Source: Bacteroidaceae bacterium (GTDB lineage: Bacteria > Bacteroidota > Bacteroidia > Bacteroidales > Bacteroidaceae). From it: DNA of 36,134 nt. The translations under genes were made by a program, and so were the position numbers. Below the pieces are notes generated by a model, which searched no databases, was not told where the DNA came from, and was given only the letters and a program-made list of their open reading frames with translations. The stretch covers positions 1-36,134 of the forward strand of contig JAGBBX010000053.1 in assembly GCA_017938245.1 (NCBI GenBank), read 5' to 3'. Below, in pieces: positions 8,375-18,200 of this stretch; within the stretch, counting starts at the first letter, position 1; every line of letters begins with the position of its first letter.

Positions 8375-9481
8375 CTACCACTCTATTGGTTCAAACGGCA
8401 GATTCCACGCCTCGGCAACCTCTTTATAAACCACCTTGCCATCGACGACGTTCAGTCCTTTGCGCAGTTCCTCGTTGTCGGCACAAGCCTTTTGCCAACC
8501 CTTGTCGGCAAGTTGCAGCGCGTATGGCAGCGTCGCATTTGTCAGTGCAAGAGTAGAGGTATAGGGCACTGCACCGGGGATATTTGCCACGCAATAGTGC
8601 AGAATACCGTCTACATAATAGGTGGGTTCTTCGTGTGTAGTAGGATGCGAGGTCTCGAAGCAGCCACCCTGGTCGATAGCGACATCGACAAGCACACTAC
8701 CCTTCTGCATAAGTCCCAACATCTCTCGTGTAACAAGTTTGGGAGCCTTTGCACCGGGAATAAGCACCGAACCCACTACAAGGTCGGCTGTCTTTAGTTC
8801 CTCGCGGATATTGTACTCGGACGACATAAGCGTTTTTACATTCTTTGGCATTACGTCGGTAAGATAGGAGAGACGAGGCAGCGATACATCACATATTGTA
8901 ACATCGGCGCCAAGTCCTGCCGCCATACGCGCTGCTGCCGTTCCTACTACTCCACCGCCAATAACAAACACGCGCGCGGGTTTTACACCCGGTACACCAC
9001 CGATGAGCTTACCCTTTCCTCCACGAGGACGCTCGAGCAGATAGCAACCCTCTTGCGTTGCCATACGACCCGCCACCTCGGACATTGGAATGAGCAATGG
9101 CAAAGTGCGGTCTTTACGCTCTACCGTCTCGTAGGCACAACAAACGGCGCCACTCTCAATCATCGCCTTTGTAAGAGGCTCGCTCGATGCAAAATGAAAA
9201 TAGGTGAACAGCAACTGCCCTTTACGCACAAGCGGATATTCGCACCCGATAGGTTCTTTTACCTTTACAATCATCTCGGCAATGGCATATACCTCCTCTA
9301 TTGTTGGCAAGATTTTTGCTCCTGCTGCTGTATATGCGGCATCACTGAAACCGCTGTTATCACCGGCAGAAGCCTGAACGTAGACTGTATGACCGCGTTT
9401 GGTCATCTCCTGAACTCCCGAGGGTGTCATACCCACACGATTCTCATTGTTCTTGATTTCTTTTGGTACACCGATAATCAT
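8375..9481 (-). CDS. ald: Alanine dehydrogenase
   Basis: A 368-residue enzyme for reversible NAD-dependent oxidative deamination of L-alanine to pyruvate and ammonia. It matches the family in length and motifs: N-terminal MIIGVPKEIKNNENRVG with substrate-binding Arg16, Lys75 in VKVKEP, catalytic His96 in FHF, the Rossmann motif GGGVVGTAAARMA, and VDVAIDQGG carrying the active-site Asp. The ATG start is the family start. Nothing is missing or truncated. It lies head-to-head with the SGNH hydrolase gene (177 bp apart) and tail-to-tail with the S9 peptidase. Together with SdaA it gives two routes from amino acids to pyruvate. Confidence 0.96.
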   Translation of the reverse strand: MIIGVPKEIKNNENRVGMTPSGVQEMTKRGHTVYVQASAGDNSGFSDAAYTAAGAKILPTIEEVYAIAEMIVKVKEPIGCEYPLVRKGQLLFTYFHFASSEPLTKAMIESGAVCCAYETVERKDRTLPLLIPMSEVAGRMATQEGCYLLERPRGGKGKLIGGVPGVKPARVFVIGGGVVGTAAARMAAGLGADVTICDVSLPRLSYLTDVMPKNVKTLMSSEYNIREELKTADLVVGSVLIPGAKAPKLVTREMLGLMQKGSVLVDVAIDQGGCFETSHPTTHEEPTYYVDGILHYCVANIPGAVPYTSTLALTNATLPYALQLADKGWQKACADNEELRKGLNVVDGKVVYKEVAEAWNLPFEPIEW

Positions 9482-9588
9482 AGCTGTAAGATTTAAAGGT
9501 TAACGGTAGTAAAAATATAGATTTTTTCTTACAAACAAAAAAAGTTACACACATATTTTACTTATTCAACAAAAAAAGACTGTTTAAG

Positions 9589-9619
9589 GTTGTTTATTGA
9601 GCGTTTGTGATTAAATTTG
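9589..9619 (+). promoter_or_regulatory. Promoter of the tandem SGNH hydrolase gene
   Basis: TAAATTTG at 9612-9619 is an exact match to the -7 box TAnnTTTG. GTTG at 9589-9592 lies 19 bp upstream in the -33 position. The box ends 39 bp before the ATG. Spacing and sequence fit the Bacteroidetes primary sigma consensus. Confidence 0.65.
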
Positions 9620-9658
9620 TGGTAGAGAATAATTTTATCGGCTACCAATGATATAACT

Positions 9659-11392
9659 ATGAATAGGATACTATCTCTTTTGTTTGTTGCAATGCTATCG
9701 GCAACAAGTTCGTTTGCACAGACCAAATGGCATAATCCACAAGAGGCGCCCTACCCCGTTGTTCAGAACAGAGCAATGCCCAATGCAGCGCGCGAGGGTT
9801 TTTATCATCGTCTGCCGGCTGAGTTGCAAAGCAAGGTGCGAGGCGGTGTTTGGTCGAACTCGAAACACGCCGCAGGCGAGTGCATACGTTTCCTAAGTAA
9901 TGCAAGCGAGATTACAGTGCGTTACACCGTTAAAGGAGGTTATGCAATGGCGCATATGCCTGCTACGGGAGTATCGGGCATCGACCTTTACACAAGCGAC
10001 AAAGATGGCAATGAAATTTGGCTTGCCGGAAGATATGCTTTCAAAGACACAATAACATATACATTCAGTGGCATAGAGTACGAGGGCGACAAGCGCGAGC
10101 ACCGTTACACGCTCTTCTTGCCGCTATACAACGAGGTAGAGTGGCTGACGATAGGTACCAACGAAAAGGCATCATTCCGATTCGAACCGCTAAGCGCCGA
10201 GCGTCCTATCGTTGCATACGGAACATCCATCTGTCACGGCGCCTGCGCATCGCGTCCGGGAATGGCGTGGACAAATATTCTGCAACGACGTATGGGGCGC
10301 AACGTCGTTAACTTGGGATTCTCGGGCAGCGCAATGCTGGAGTCGGCAGTTATTGATATTCTTGCCGAGGTTGATGCAAAAGCATATATAATAGACGCTA
10401 TGCCCAATGCCTATACAATGCCTGCCGAGATTCTGCCCGACACCATAGTAAAGGCGGTAAAGCGTCTGCGGGCGGCACGACCACACACACCCATCATCCT
10501 TACCGACCATCTTGGATATCCCAACGCAAAAGCGATAAAGAGCCGACGCGAAAACGAGCGCCACGCACTGAAAATGCTCACAACAGCATACGAGCGCTTG
10601 CAAAGCGAGGGAGTAGAAAATATACACTATCTTACCTACAACGATATTGCGCTTCCACAGGATGCTACAGTAGAGGCCATACACGCATCGGACTACGGGA
10701 TGATTGCATACGCCGACGCCTACGAAAAACTATTGCGTACTATCCTGGGCGAGGAGAAAGGCGAACTGCGAAGTACAACGCCTGTAACACAGTTCCGCGA
10801 CGGGTACTATAATTGGTACGACCGTCACCGCGATATTATCGAGAAAAACCGAGGGAAACACTTCGACCGCATAATAATAGGAAACTCAATAATACATTAT
10901 TGGGGCGGTGTAGAGGGCAATCTGCAGCGGGGCAGCGACAGTTGGGCAGGCCTCAGTGGCAAGACACTTAATTTGGGATGCGGATGGGACAGAACCGAGA
11001 ATGTACTGTGGCGCATACAGCACGACGAGCTAGACAACGTCAGCGCCGACAAGATTATTCTTAAGATTGGAACAAATAATATTCAAAAAAGTGGCGGCGA
11101 CAGCGACAAGGAGATAGCAATGGCAATAGAGAAAATCATCGAGGCTATTGCCGCACGACGTCCCGAGGCCGAGATTATAGTAATGGGAGTACTACCCCGT
11201 CGCGATTTAGAGAAGCGCGTAAAGGGACTTAACAAAGAGATTTATCGTATGGCAAAGAGAAACAAGATAAAATACCTCGACCCCGGCAAGGAACTCCTTG
11301 GCAAGGGTGGCAAGATTGACGAGTCGCTCTTTGGCGACGGCCTGCACCCCAATGCCGAGGGTTACCGTCGCATAGCACGATATTTCGAATAA
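9659..11392 (+). CDS. Secreted protein with two tandem SGNH/GDSL hydrolase domains
   Basis: A 577-residue exported esterase candidate with signal peptide MNRILSLLFVAMLSATSSFA. Parts in order: a beta-sandwich N-terminal module containing GIDLY (residues 40-180), a first SGNH domain with Ser190 in YGTSICHGACASRPG and His342/Asp345 in HASDYG, then a second SGNH domain with Ser410 in IGNSIIHYW, GTNN, and Asp560/His563 in GDGLHPN. Both sets look intact; GNS in place of GDS is usual in this subfamily. SGNH enzymes often deacetylate polysaccharides or act as platelet-activating-factor-like acylhydrolases; the substrate here is unknown. Its stop lies 1 bp from that of the convergent rarA. Confidence 0.88.
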   Translation: MNRILSLLFVAMLSATSSFAQTKWHNPQEAPYPVVQNRAMPNAAREGFYHRLPAELQSKVRGGVWSNSKHAAGECIRFLSNASEITVRYTVKGGYAMAHMPATGVSGIDLYTSDKDGNEIWLAGRYAFKDTITYTFSGIEYEGDKREHRYTLFLPLYNEVEWLTIGTNEKASFRFEPLSAERPIVAYGTSICHGACASRPGMAWTNILQRRMGRNVVNLGFSGSAMLESAVIDILAEVDAKAYIIDAMPNAYTMPAEILPDTIVKAVKRLRAARPHTPIILTDHLGYPNAKAIKSRRENERHALKMLTTAYERLQSEGVENIHYLTYNDIALPQDATVEAIHASDYGMIAYADAYEKLLRTILGEEKGELRSTTPVTQFRDGYYNWYDRHRDIIEKNRGKHFDRIIIGNSIIHYWGGVEGNLQRGSDSWAGLSGKTLNLGCGWDRTENVLWRIQHDELDNVSADKIILKIGTNNIQKSGGDSDKEIAMAIEKIIEAIAARRPEAEIIVMGVLPRRDLEKRVKGLNKEIYRMAKRNKIKYLDPGKELLGKGGKIDESLFGDGLHPNAEGYRRIARYFE

Positions 11393-11393
11393 T

Positions 11394-12677
11394 CTAATCG
11401 GCCGAGAATTTGCGTTCGTCGCCCCAACACTCGTGCATCCACTTTTTAATCTTCGCTTCGGAAGCATTCTCCTGTGGAATCCAGAAACTGAACGACTCAC
11501 CACCGTCGGGCAAGAACTGCTGACGCACAAAATTGCCTTTATAATCGTGAGCATATTTATATCCGTCGGAGTAGCCCAAGTCCTTCATCAGCTTCGTAGG
11601 AGCATTTCTTAGATGCAACGGCACCGGCAAATTGCCGGTAGCACGTACCGTCTCAAGCGCGCTGTTTATACCCATATAGGCCGAGTTACTCTTTGGAGAT
11701 GTCGCTAGATAGATGGTAGCCTGCGCAAGGGGGATGCGTCCCTCGGGCCAACCGATTTTCATTACCGCATCGAACGCCGCATTTGCCAACAGCATTGCAT
11801 TTGGATTGGCAAGACCAACATCCTCGGATGCCGATATAATAAGACGACGAGCAATGAAAGCAGGGTCCTCGCCGCCCTCAATCATTCGTGCCAACCAATA
11901 GAGCGCCGCATCGGGGTCGCTACCGCGAATAGACTTTATAAATGCCGAGATAATATCGTAGTGCATCTCGCCATCCTTGTCGTATGCCGCAGGATTCTGT
12001 TGCAGACGCTCAACAACCTTTGCATCGGTAACAATGACAGGCGAATCGGGGTCGGCCTCAACCACAAGTTCAAGGATATTCAACAGTTTACGTGCATCAC
12101 CACCGCTGTAACGCAGCATCGCATCGGTCTCTTGCAGCTGCACCCCACGACTCTTAAGCAATTCATCGGTCTCTACCGCGTGATGCAAAAGCGAGAGTAA
12201 ATCCTCCTTCTCCAATGACTTTAGCACATAGAGCTGACAACGCGAGAGGAGCGGACGAATAACCTCGAACGAGGGGTTCTCGGTTGTTGCACCAATGAGC
12301 GTGACAATTCCGGTCTCAACAGCACTAAGGAGCGAATCCTGTTGCGACTTATTAAAACGGTGAATCTCGTCGATAAAGAGTATAGCACCACCATTGGAAA
12401 AGAGCGGCGATGACTTTGCCTTATCAATTACCTCGCGCACCTCTTTTACTCCCGACGACACAGCGTTAAGCGTGTAGAAAGGGCGGTTGAGTTTATTGGC
12501 TATAATCTTGGCAATGGTTGTTTTTCCTGTGCCGGGAGGCCCCCACAGGATAAACGAGAGTATTCTGCCCGAGTCAATCATCCGGCGCAGCACAGCTCCC
12601 TCGCCCACAAGATGTTTCTGCCCCACAAAGCCATCAAAATCGTTGGGGCGTAAGCGCTCGGCTAATGGTCGTGCCAT
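11394..12677 (-). CDS. rarA: Replication-associated recombination protein A (AAA+ ATPase)
   Basis: A 427-residue MgsA/RarA/WRNIP1-type clamp-loader-like ATPase that acts at stalled replication forks. Seen: N-terminal PLAERLRP, Walker A GPPGTGKT (residues 46-53), Walker B ILFIDEIHRFNK, sensor segment GATTENPSFE, then the helical tetramerisation domain with DPDAALYWLARM and the C-terminal HLRNAPTKLMKDLGYS. I chose the start at 12677 because relatives begin just before PLAERLRP; an upstream ATG at 12701 would add eight residues. It converges with the SGNH gene with a single base between stops, leaving no room for a terminator, so antisense read-through is likely. Confidence 0.95.
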   Translation of the reverse strand: MARPLAERLRPNDFDGFVGQKHLVGEGAVLRRMIDSGRILSFILWGPPGTGKTTIAKIIANKLNRPFYTLNAVSSGVKEVREVIDKAKSSPLFSNGGAILFIDEIHRFNKSQQDSLLSAVETGIVTLIGATTENPSFEVIRPLLSRCQLYVLKSLEKEDLLSLLHHAVETDELLKSRGVQLQETDAMLRYSGGDARKLLNILELVVEADPDSPVIVTDAKVVERLQQNPAAYDKDGEMHYDIISAFIKSIRGSDPDAALYWLARMIEGGEDPAFIARRLIISASEDVGLANPNAMLLANAAFDAVMKIGWPEGRIPLAQATIYLATSPKSNSAYMGINSALETVRATGNLPVPLHLRNAPTKLMKDLGYSDGYKYAHDYKGNFVRQQFLPDGGESFSFWIPQENASEAKIKKWMHECWGDERKFSAD

Positions 12678-12870
12678 AAATATTAAATTATTGGTTAACA
12701 TAGGCCCTCTGCCCTGTAAAGAGCAGAGAGCCTTTAACAATGCAAACTTACATAAAAATTTCCGTTTATATAGTAAGATGCTGTTTAAAATTATTTAGGC
12801 GGGACAAAACAACTCTCCCCCTGAAAGTTTTAGAGGGAGTACCCGCAGGGGGAGGGAGTATGTGACCACG

Positions 12871-13185
12871 CGCTAAGATTAACGCGGAGGTAAATCATTG
12901 ATATTTCATTGCGTGTAGGGGCGATTTATAATCGCCCGAAATGCAGGTAAGAGTAACTTTCAAACAGCGAACCCTCAGTATTTTACCCCAATAAACGCGG
13001 TTACGGGCAATTGGAAATCGCCCCTACTGTCCGCTAAGATTAACGCGGAGGTAAATCATTGATATTCCATTGCGTGTAGGGGCGATTTCTAATCGCCCGA
13101 AATGCAGGCAAGAGTAACTTTCAAACAGCGAACCCTCAGTATTTTACCTCAATAAACGCGGTTACGGGCGATTTCTAATCGCCCG
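12871..13185 (+). repeat. Two tandem copies of a 161-bp palindromic repeat
   Basis: Copy 1 starts at 12871 and copy 2 at 13032, both opening CGCTAAGATTAACGCGGAGG. The copies differ at only a few positions. Each carries two GGGCGATT/AATCGCCC hairpins separated by GTAACTTTCAAACAGCGA and AATAAACGCGGTTACGGGC. The block fills most of the 644-bp gene-free stretch 12678-13321. Its partner at 2785-2992 lies in the opposite orientation, and single-hairpin fragments occur near 5327 and 22011. Confidence 0.88.
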
Positions 13186-13209
13186 AAAAAACTCGCTAGA
13201 GAGTTTTTT
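13186..13209 (-). terminator. Hairpin terminator downstream of fhs
   Basis: AAAAAACTC (13186-13194) pairs with GAGTTTTTT (13201-13209) across a 6-base loop. The A/T run gives a U tract on either strand. It lies 113 bp past the fhs stop on the minus strand. A smaller hairpin, ACCGAT with ATCGGT, at 13279-13294 lies closer to the stop. Confidence 0.5.
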
Positions 13210-13229
13210 GCGCTTTATATAAAAAAGCG

Positions 13230-13262
13230 GTGCTCGACCACTGTTATACAGCAGCCGAGCAC
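13230..13262. other. Unassigned hairpin (GTGCTCG..CGAGCAC)
   Basis: GTGCTCG at 13230-13236 pairs with CGAGCAC at 13256-13262 across a 19-base spacer. No T tract follows directly. It could form part of the fhs 3' end or an unrelated repeat. Confidence 0.35.
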
Positions 13263-13321
13263 ACTATAATTTACTTAACCGATTTTCATCGGTCATACTC
13301 TCCACTAAAGGGTAAGAGAGA

Positions 13322-14986
13322 TTAGCTCAATCCTATAATCTCGCCATTAATATAATCTATGCGGTTGGCTTGCGGCTCTTTAGGGAGTCCCGGCATACGC
13401 ATAATATTACCTGCAATGGCAACAATCATCTCGGAGCCGGCATTAAGCACCACATCGCGAATGTTAAGATCGAATCCGCTGACTGCGCCATACTGTTTTT
13501 CGTCACCCGAGAACGAGAACTGCGTCTTTGCAATGCAGACGGGGAATTGCGACATTCCGTGTTTCTCGGCAAGTTTAATGCGGTCGAGGGCAGCCTTGGC
13601 AAACGATACTGTTGCTGCACCGTAGATATTCTTTGCCACCTTCTCTATCTTTGTACGGATGCTGTCGGCATCGTCGTATGTAAAACGGAGTGGCTTTTGC
13701 GAAGGATTCTTCTCTATTGTCTCAACAACGATATTTGCCATCTCGACAGCACCCTCTCCACCCTGAGCAAAGGCATTGTTTATTACAAACGGCAAGCCGA
13801 GTGTCTGCTCGCAGTGCTCACGCAGAAGCGCCATCTCTTCGTCGGTGTCTGTTGCAAAGCGGTTGAACACCACAATCACCGATTGCCCGAAAGAGCGCAG
13901 ATTGGCAACGTGACGGTCGAGGTTGGCAAGACCGTTGCGCAGCCCCTCCATATCGGGTTCTTTAATTTTGTCGAGTGCTACACCGCCGTGCATTTTCAGT
14001 CCCTGTGCCGTAGCCACAATTACCGTTGCATCGGGCTGCAAGCCACTCTTGCGGCAAAGGATATTGTAAAATTTCTCGGCTCCAAGATCGGCTCCGAAGC
14101 CTGCCTCGGTAATTGTATATTCGCTATGCGCAAGCGCCATCTTTGTGGCAAGCTGCGAGTTACATCCGTGAGCAATATTTGCAAAAGGCCCTCCGTGAAC
14201 GATGGCGGGAGTATTCTCGGTTGTCTGCACAAGGTTGGGCTGAATAGCATCCTTCAGAAGCACCACAATAGAACCTGCCGCGCCGAGGTCTTTCACAGTG
14301 AAAGGCTCGCCATCGTAGGTGTAACCAAGCAGAATATTCTCGATGCGACGACGAAGGTCGGCCTCGTCTGCAGCAAGGCAGAGAATAGCCATAAGCTCCG
14401 ATGCCGGGGTAATATCGAACCCGGCTTGCTGAGTGAGTCCGTTGGTCGAGGGTCCTAGGCCTGTCACAATAGAGCGCAGAGAGCGGTCATTAACGTCAAG
14501 GACACGACGCCACAGAATCTCTTTGAGCCCGAAGCCATCCTTAGCGTGCTGATAGAGATAATTATCGAGCAGCGCCGAAATCATATTATGTGCCGAGGTT
14601 ATAGCGTGAAAATCGCCTGTAAAATGCAGGTTAATCTTCTCCATAGGCAACACCTGAGCATAACCACCGCCGGCAGCACCACCCTTCATACCGAAGCAGG
14701 GGCCCAGCGAAGGTTCGCGCAGAGCAACTACGGCGCGCTTACCAATCTTATTCAATCCCAACGCCAAGCCAATGGAAACAGTTGTCTTTCCAATGCCGGC
14801 CTTAGTTGCTGTGATAGCTGTAACAAGAATCAGTTTACCCTTCTGCTCGCCTATCAGATGCAGAGGCAATTTTGCAATATACTTACCATAATGTTCCAAC
14901 TCGTCGGCAGCAATACCAATCGTGGCAGCCACATTCTCTATTCTTTCGAGTTTCGCCTCTTGAGCAATTTCAATATCGGTTTTCAT
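13322..14986 (-). CDS. fhs: Formate-tetrahydrofolate ligase
   Basis: A 554-residue enzyme that makes 10-formyl-tetrahydrofolate from formate, THF and ATP in one-carbon metabolism. The P-loop reads TKAGIGKTT (residues 61-69), the Bacteroidota variant of the better-known TPAGEGKTT. It is followed by [36 protein letters not shown]-type substrate-site motifs that are diagnostic of the family. I chose the ATG at 14986; the frame is open to 15079, but the extra 31 residues look like intergenic DNA and cover the promoter. Length fits the family (about 555). The gene stands alone, with its promoter at 15016-15046 and repeat DNA downstream. Confidence 0.96.
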   Translation of the reverse strand: MKTDIEIAQEAKLERIENVAATIGIAADELEHYGKYIAKLPLHLIGEQKGKLILVTAITATKAGIGKTTVSIGLALGLNKIGKRAVVALREPSLGPCFGMKGGAAGGGYAQVLPMEKINLHFTGDFHAITSAHNMISALLDNYLYQHAKDGFGLKEILWRRVLDVNDRSLRSIVTGLGPSTNGLTQQAGFDITPASELMAILCLAADEADLRRRIENILLGYTYDGEPFTVKDLGAAGSIVVLLKDAIQPNLVQTTENTPAIVHGGPFANIAHGCNSQLATKMALAHSEYTITEAGFGADLGAEKFYNILCRKSGLQPDATVIVATAQGLKMHGGVALDKIKEPDMEGLRNGLANLDRHVANLRSFGQSVIVVFNRFATDTDEEMALLREHCEQTLGLPFVINNAFAQGGEGAVEMANIVVETIEKNPSQKPLRFTYDDADSIRTKIEKVAKNIYGAATVSFAKAALDRIKLAEKHGMSQFPVCIAKTQFSFSGDEKQYGAVSGFDLNIRDVVLNAGSEMIVAIAGNIMRMPGLPKEPQANRIDYINGEIIGLS

Positions 14987-15015
14987 ATAGTTAGTTTTTA
15001 GAGTTTCACTAATTG

Positions 15016-15046
15016 CGAAAATAGCAATATTATGCCGAGAAGCAAA
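15016..15046 (-). promoter_or_regulatory. Promoter of fhs
   Basis: On the minus strand, TTTG (15043-15046) and TATTTTCG (15016-15023) are separated by exactly 19 bp. This matches the Bacteroidetes pattern with one mismatch in the -7 box. The -7 box lies 29 bp before the fhs ATG. Confidence 0.6.
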
Positions 15047-15201
15047 AGAAAACCACTCTTTTTGACAAACAAAAGACATTTTTATGTTTTTTTATCTCAT
15101 TTTAAAAATTAACTCCTTTTTTATCATTTTTTTTGACTATAATTGCAGTTTGTAAATATTCAGTCAGTTCACAGACAATTTAAATTTTAAAACATAAACC
15201 T

Positions 15202-18200
15202 ATGAGGAAAATTTTTCTTTTATGTGCAGCCCTCGTCACAATGACAGCAGGCGCACAGCAGACTCCGCATTGGCTTAGAAACAGTGCAATTTCGCCCGAT
15301 GGAAAAACCATTGCATTTACCTATATGGGCGATATCTTTACGGTAGATGCCACAGGCGGCAGTGCCCGCCAAATTACCTCGCACGAGGCTTACGACACAC
15401 AACCCGTATGGTCGCCCGACAGCAAGCAGATTGCATTTGCATCGACACGCAAGGGGAGTATGGACGTTTACATTGTTTCGAAGGATGGCGGTGTACCTAA
15501 ACGTCTTACCACACACTCGACAAGCGAGAAACCCGTTGCGTTCCTTAACAGCAACGAGATTCTGTATGTTGCCGCAATGATGCCCGACAACCAATATGGC
15601 GAGTTTCCCAACACAAGCCAGATTTACAAGGTGAGCACCAATGGCGGTCGTCCCGAGCTTTTCTCATCGGAATATATGGAGTCTTTGGATATTAACGCTA
15701 AGGGTGAGATTATATATCACGACAAGAAAGGTTACGAAGACCAGTGGCGCAAGCATCACCGCTCATCTATCACACGCGATATTTGGAGAACCACAGTCGA
15801 CGGCCCACGCAAATTTACAAAGCTGAGCAGTTTCAACGGCGAGGATAGAAATCCCGTATGGGCAGCCGACGGCAACAGCTACTACTATCTTAGCGAGCAG
15901 AATGGTTCGTTCAACGTTTACCACGCTACTGCCGACGGAAGCAACAAGCAGATAACAAAGCACGGCAAGCATCCTGTGCGTTTCCTCACAGCTGACGACA
16001 ACGGTACACTATGCTACACATTCGATGGCGACATCTACACCATCGTACCCGGTAAGAGCGCCAAGAAAGTGAGCATAAGCCTGACAGCAGATATTGCACC
16101 CACCGACCGTCGCATTATGAGCCTGACGAGTGGAGCACGCGAAATTGCGGTATCAAAGAACGAGAAAGAGATTGCCTTCATCGCTCGTGGCGATGTATTC
16201 GTGACAATGGCCGAGCACAACAGCACACGTCGCATCACCGACACACCCGAGCAGGAGCGTAATGTAGACATCAGCCCCGACGGACGCTCAATCGTATATT
16301 CGGCCGAGCGCAACGGTGTTTGGGGCATATATATGACAACCATAGTTCGCGAAGAGGACAAATATTTCACTCACGCAGCCGAGCTGAAAGAGGAGCCGCT
16401 GGTGGTTAGCAACAAGACATCGTTCCAGCCTCGTTTCTCGCCCGACGGCAAAGAGGTTGCTTTCCTTGAGGACCGTACTACCCTGCGAGTGATAAACCTT
16501 AAAAGCAAGAACGTACGCACTGTACTCGACGGCAAATATAACTACTCGTACAGCGACGGCGATGTAAGCTACTCGTGGTCGCCCGACAGCAAATGGTTCC
16601 TAACAAGCTACATTGGCATTGGTGGATGGAACAACACCGATATTGCACTTGTAAAGGCCGATGGCAAAGGCGAGATTCACAACCTCACCGAGAGCGGTTA
16701 CACCGACGATAATGCACGTTGGGCACTCGACGGAAAGGCTATGATATGGTCATCCGACCGCGCCGGATACCGCAGTCACGGCAGTTGGGGAGCACACAGC
16801 GACGAGTATATTATGTTCTTCGATGCCGAGGCATACGATAAGTTCCGTATGAACAAGGAAGAACTTGCGCTCTACGAGGAGGCCGAGAAAGCACAAAAGG
16901 AGAAAGAAGAGAAGGCAAAGAAAGAGGCCGAGGAGAAGAAAGAGAAGAAAAAGAAAAAAGAGGACAAGAAGGATGACAAGAAAGAGGATAAAAAAGATGA
17001 CGTTAAGCCTCTTGAGTTCGACCTCGAGAACCGTCACGACCGCATCGTGCGCCTTACAACACACTCATCGGCAATGGGCGATGCCTATCTGACAAAGAGC
17101 GGCGACAAACTCTATTATATAACACGATTCGAAGCCGGTGGCGACCTTTGGGAGCGCAACTTCCGCGAGAACAGCACCAAGATTGTATCTAAGGGATTCG
17201 GTTACGGACGACTAATTCCCAACAGCGACCAGACCAAGCTATATGCAGGCGCAGGAGGCATCAAATGCTTTACCATCAGTGGTGGCAGCGTTAAGCACAT
17301 CTCGTTCAGCGCCGAGTTTATCCACAAGCCCGTCGAGGAGCGCAAATACATATACGACCACGTTTGGCGACAGGTAAAAGATAAGTTCTACGATGTTAAT
17401 CTGCACGGTGTCGATTGGGAATATTACGGCAAGGAGTACGAGAAATTCCTTCCCCACATAAACAGCAACGTCGACTTTGCCGAGCTTCTGAGCGAGCTTT
17501 TGGGCGAGCTTAACGCATCGCACACAGGTGCTCGCAGCGGCATTGGCAGCAGCTATCAGACAGCCGAGCTTGGTGTATTCTACGACAACGAATACAAGGG
17601 CGATGGACTGAAGATTAAAGAGATTATAAAGAAGAGCCCCATTGCAACCGCAAAGTCGAAGATAACAAACGGTTGCATCATCGAAAAGATAAACGGCACC
17701 GCAATAGAGAAAGGCAAAGACTACTATCCTCTTTTGGAGAACAAGGCCGGCAAAAAGATTCTGCTCACAGTCTACAACCCCAAGAGCAAAGAGCGCTTCG
17801 AGGAGTGGGTAAAGCCCATCACAGCAGGAGAGCAGAACACACTGCTTTACAAACGTTGGGTCGAGCGCAAGCGCGCCCTTGTCGACTCGCTTTCGGATGG
17901 AAGAATAGGTTACATACACATTAAAGGAATGGATAGCGAGAGTTTCCGCAACACATATTCCGAGCTATTAGGACGCTACCGCAACCACGATGCAGTGCTC
18001 ATCGACACACGCCACAACGGCGGCGGATGGTTGCACGAGGACCTTGCAATACTGCTCTCGGGTAAGGAGTATCAGCGTTTCACCCCTCGCGGACAGTATG
18101 TAGGCAGCGACCCCTTTACACAGTGGTGCAAGCCATCGGCGGTGCTTGTGTGCGAGGACAACTACTCTAACGCTCACGGATTCCCCAATGTATACAAGAC

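Noticed and set aside
5822-9481. A single serine/alanine catabolic operon
   Set aside because: ald is on the opposite strand from sdaA and the S9 peptidase, and a strong bidirectional terminator lies between the S9 gene and ald.
12871-13185. CRISPR array or attachment site
   Set aside because: Only two 161-bp units are present, the copies are alike along their whole length, and there is no spacer turnover, integrase or tRNA gene nearby.
13370-14458. A 362-codon frame on the plus strand opposite fhs
   Set aside because: It lies wholly within fhs on the other strand, has no recognisable motif and is rich in Cys, His and Arg as antisense frames are. Many similar long antisense frames occur across the window because the real genes are GC-balanced with few antisense stops.
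16750-17064. Membrane-like Leu/Phe-rich frame on the minus strand
   Set aside because: It is the antisense of the Lys/Glu-rich insert of the tricorn-like protease; AAG and GAG codons read as CTT and CTC, which explains the hydrophobic composition.
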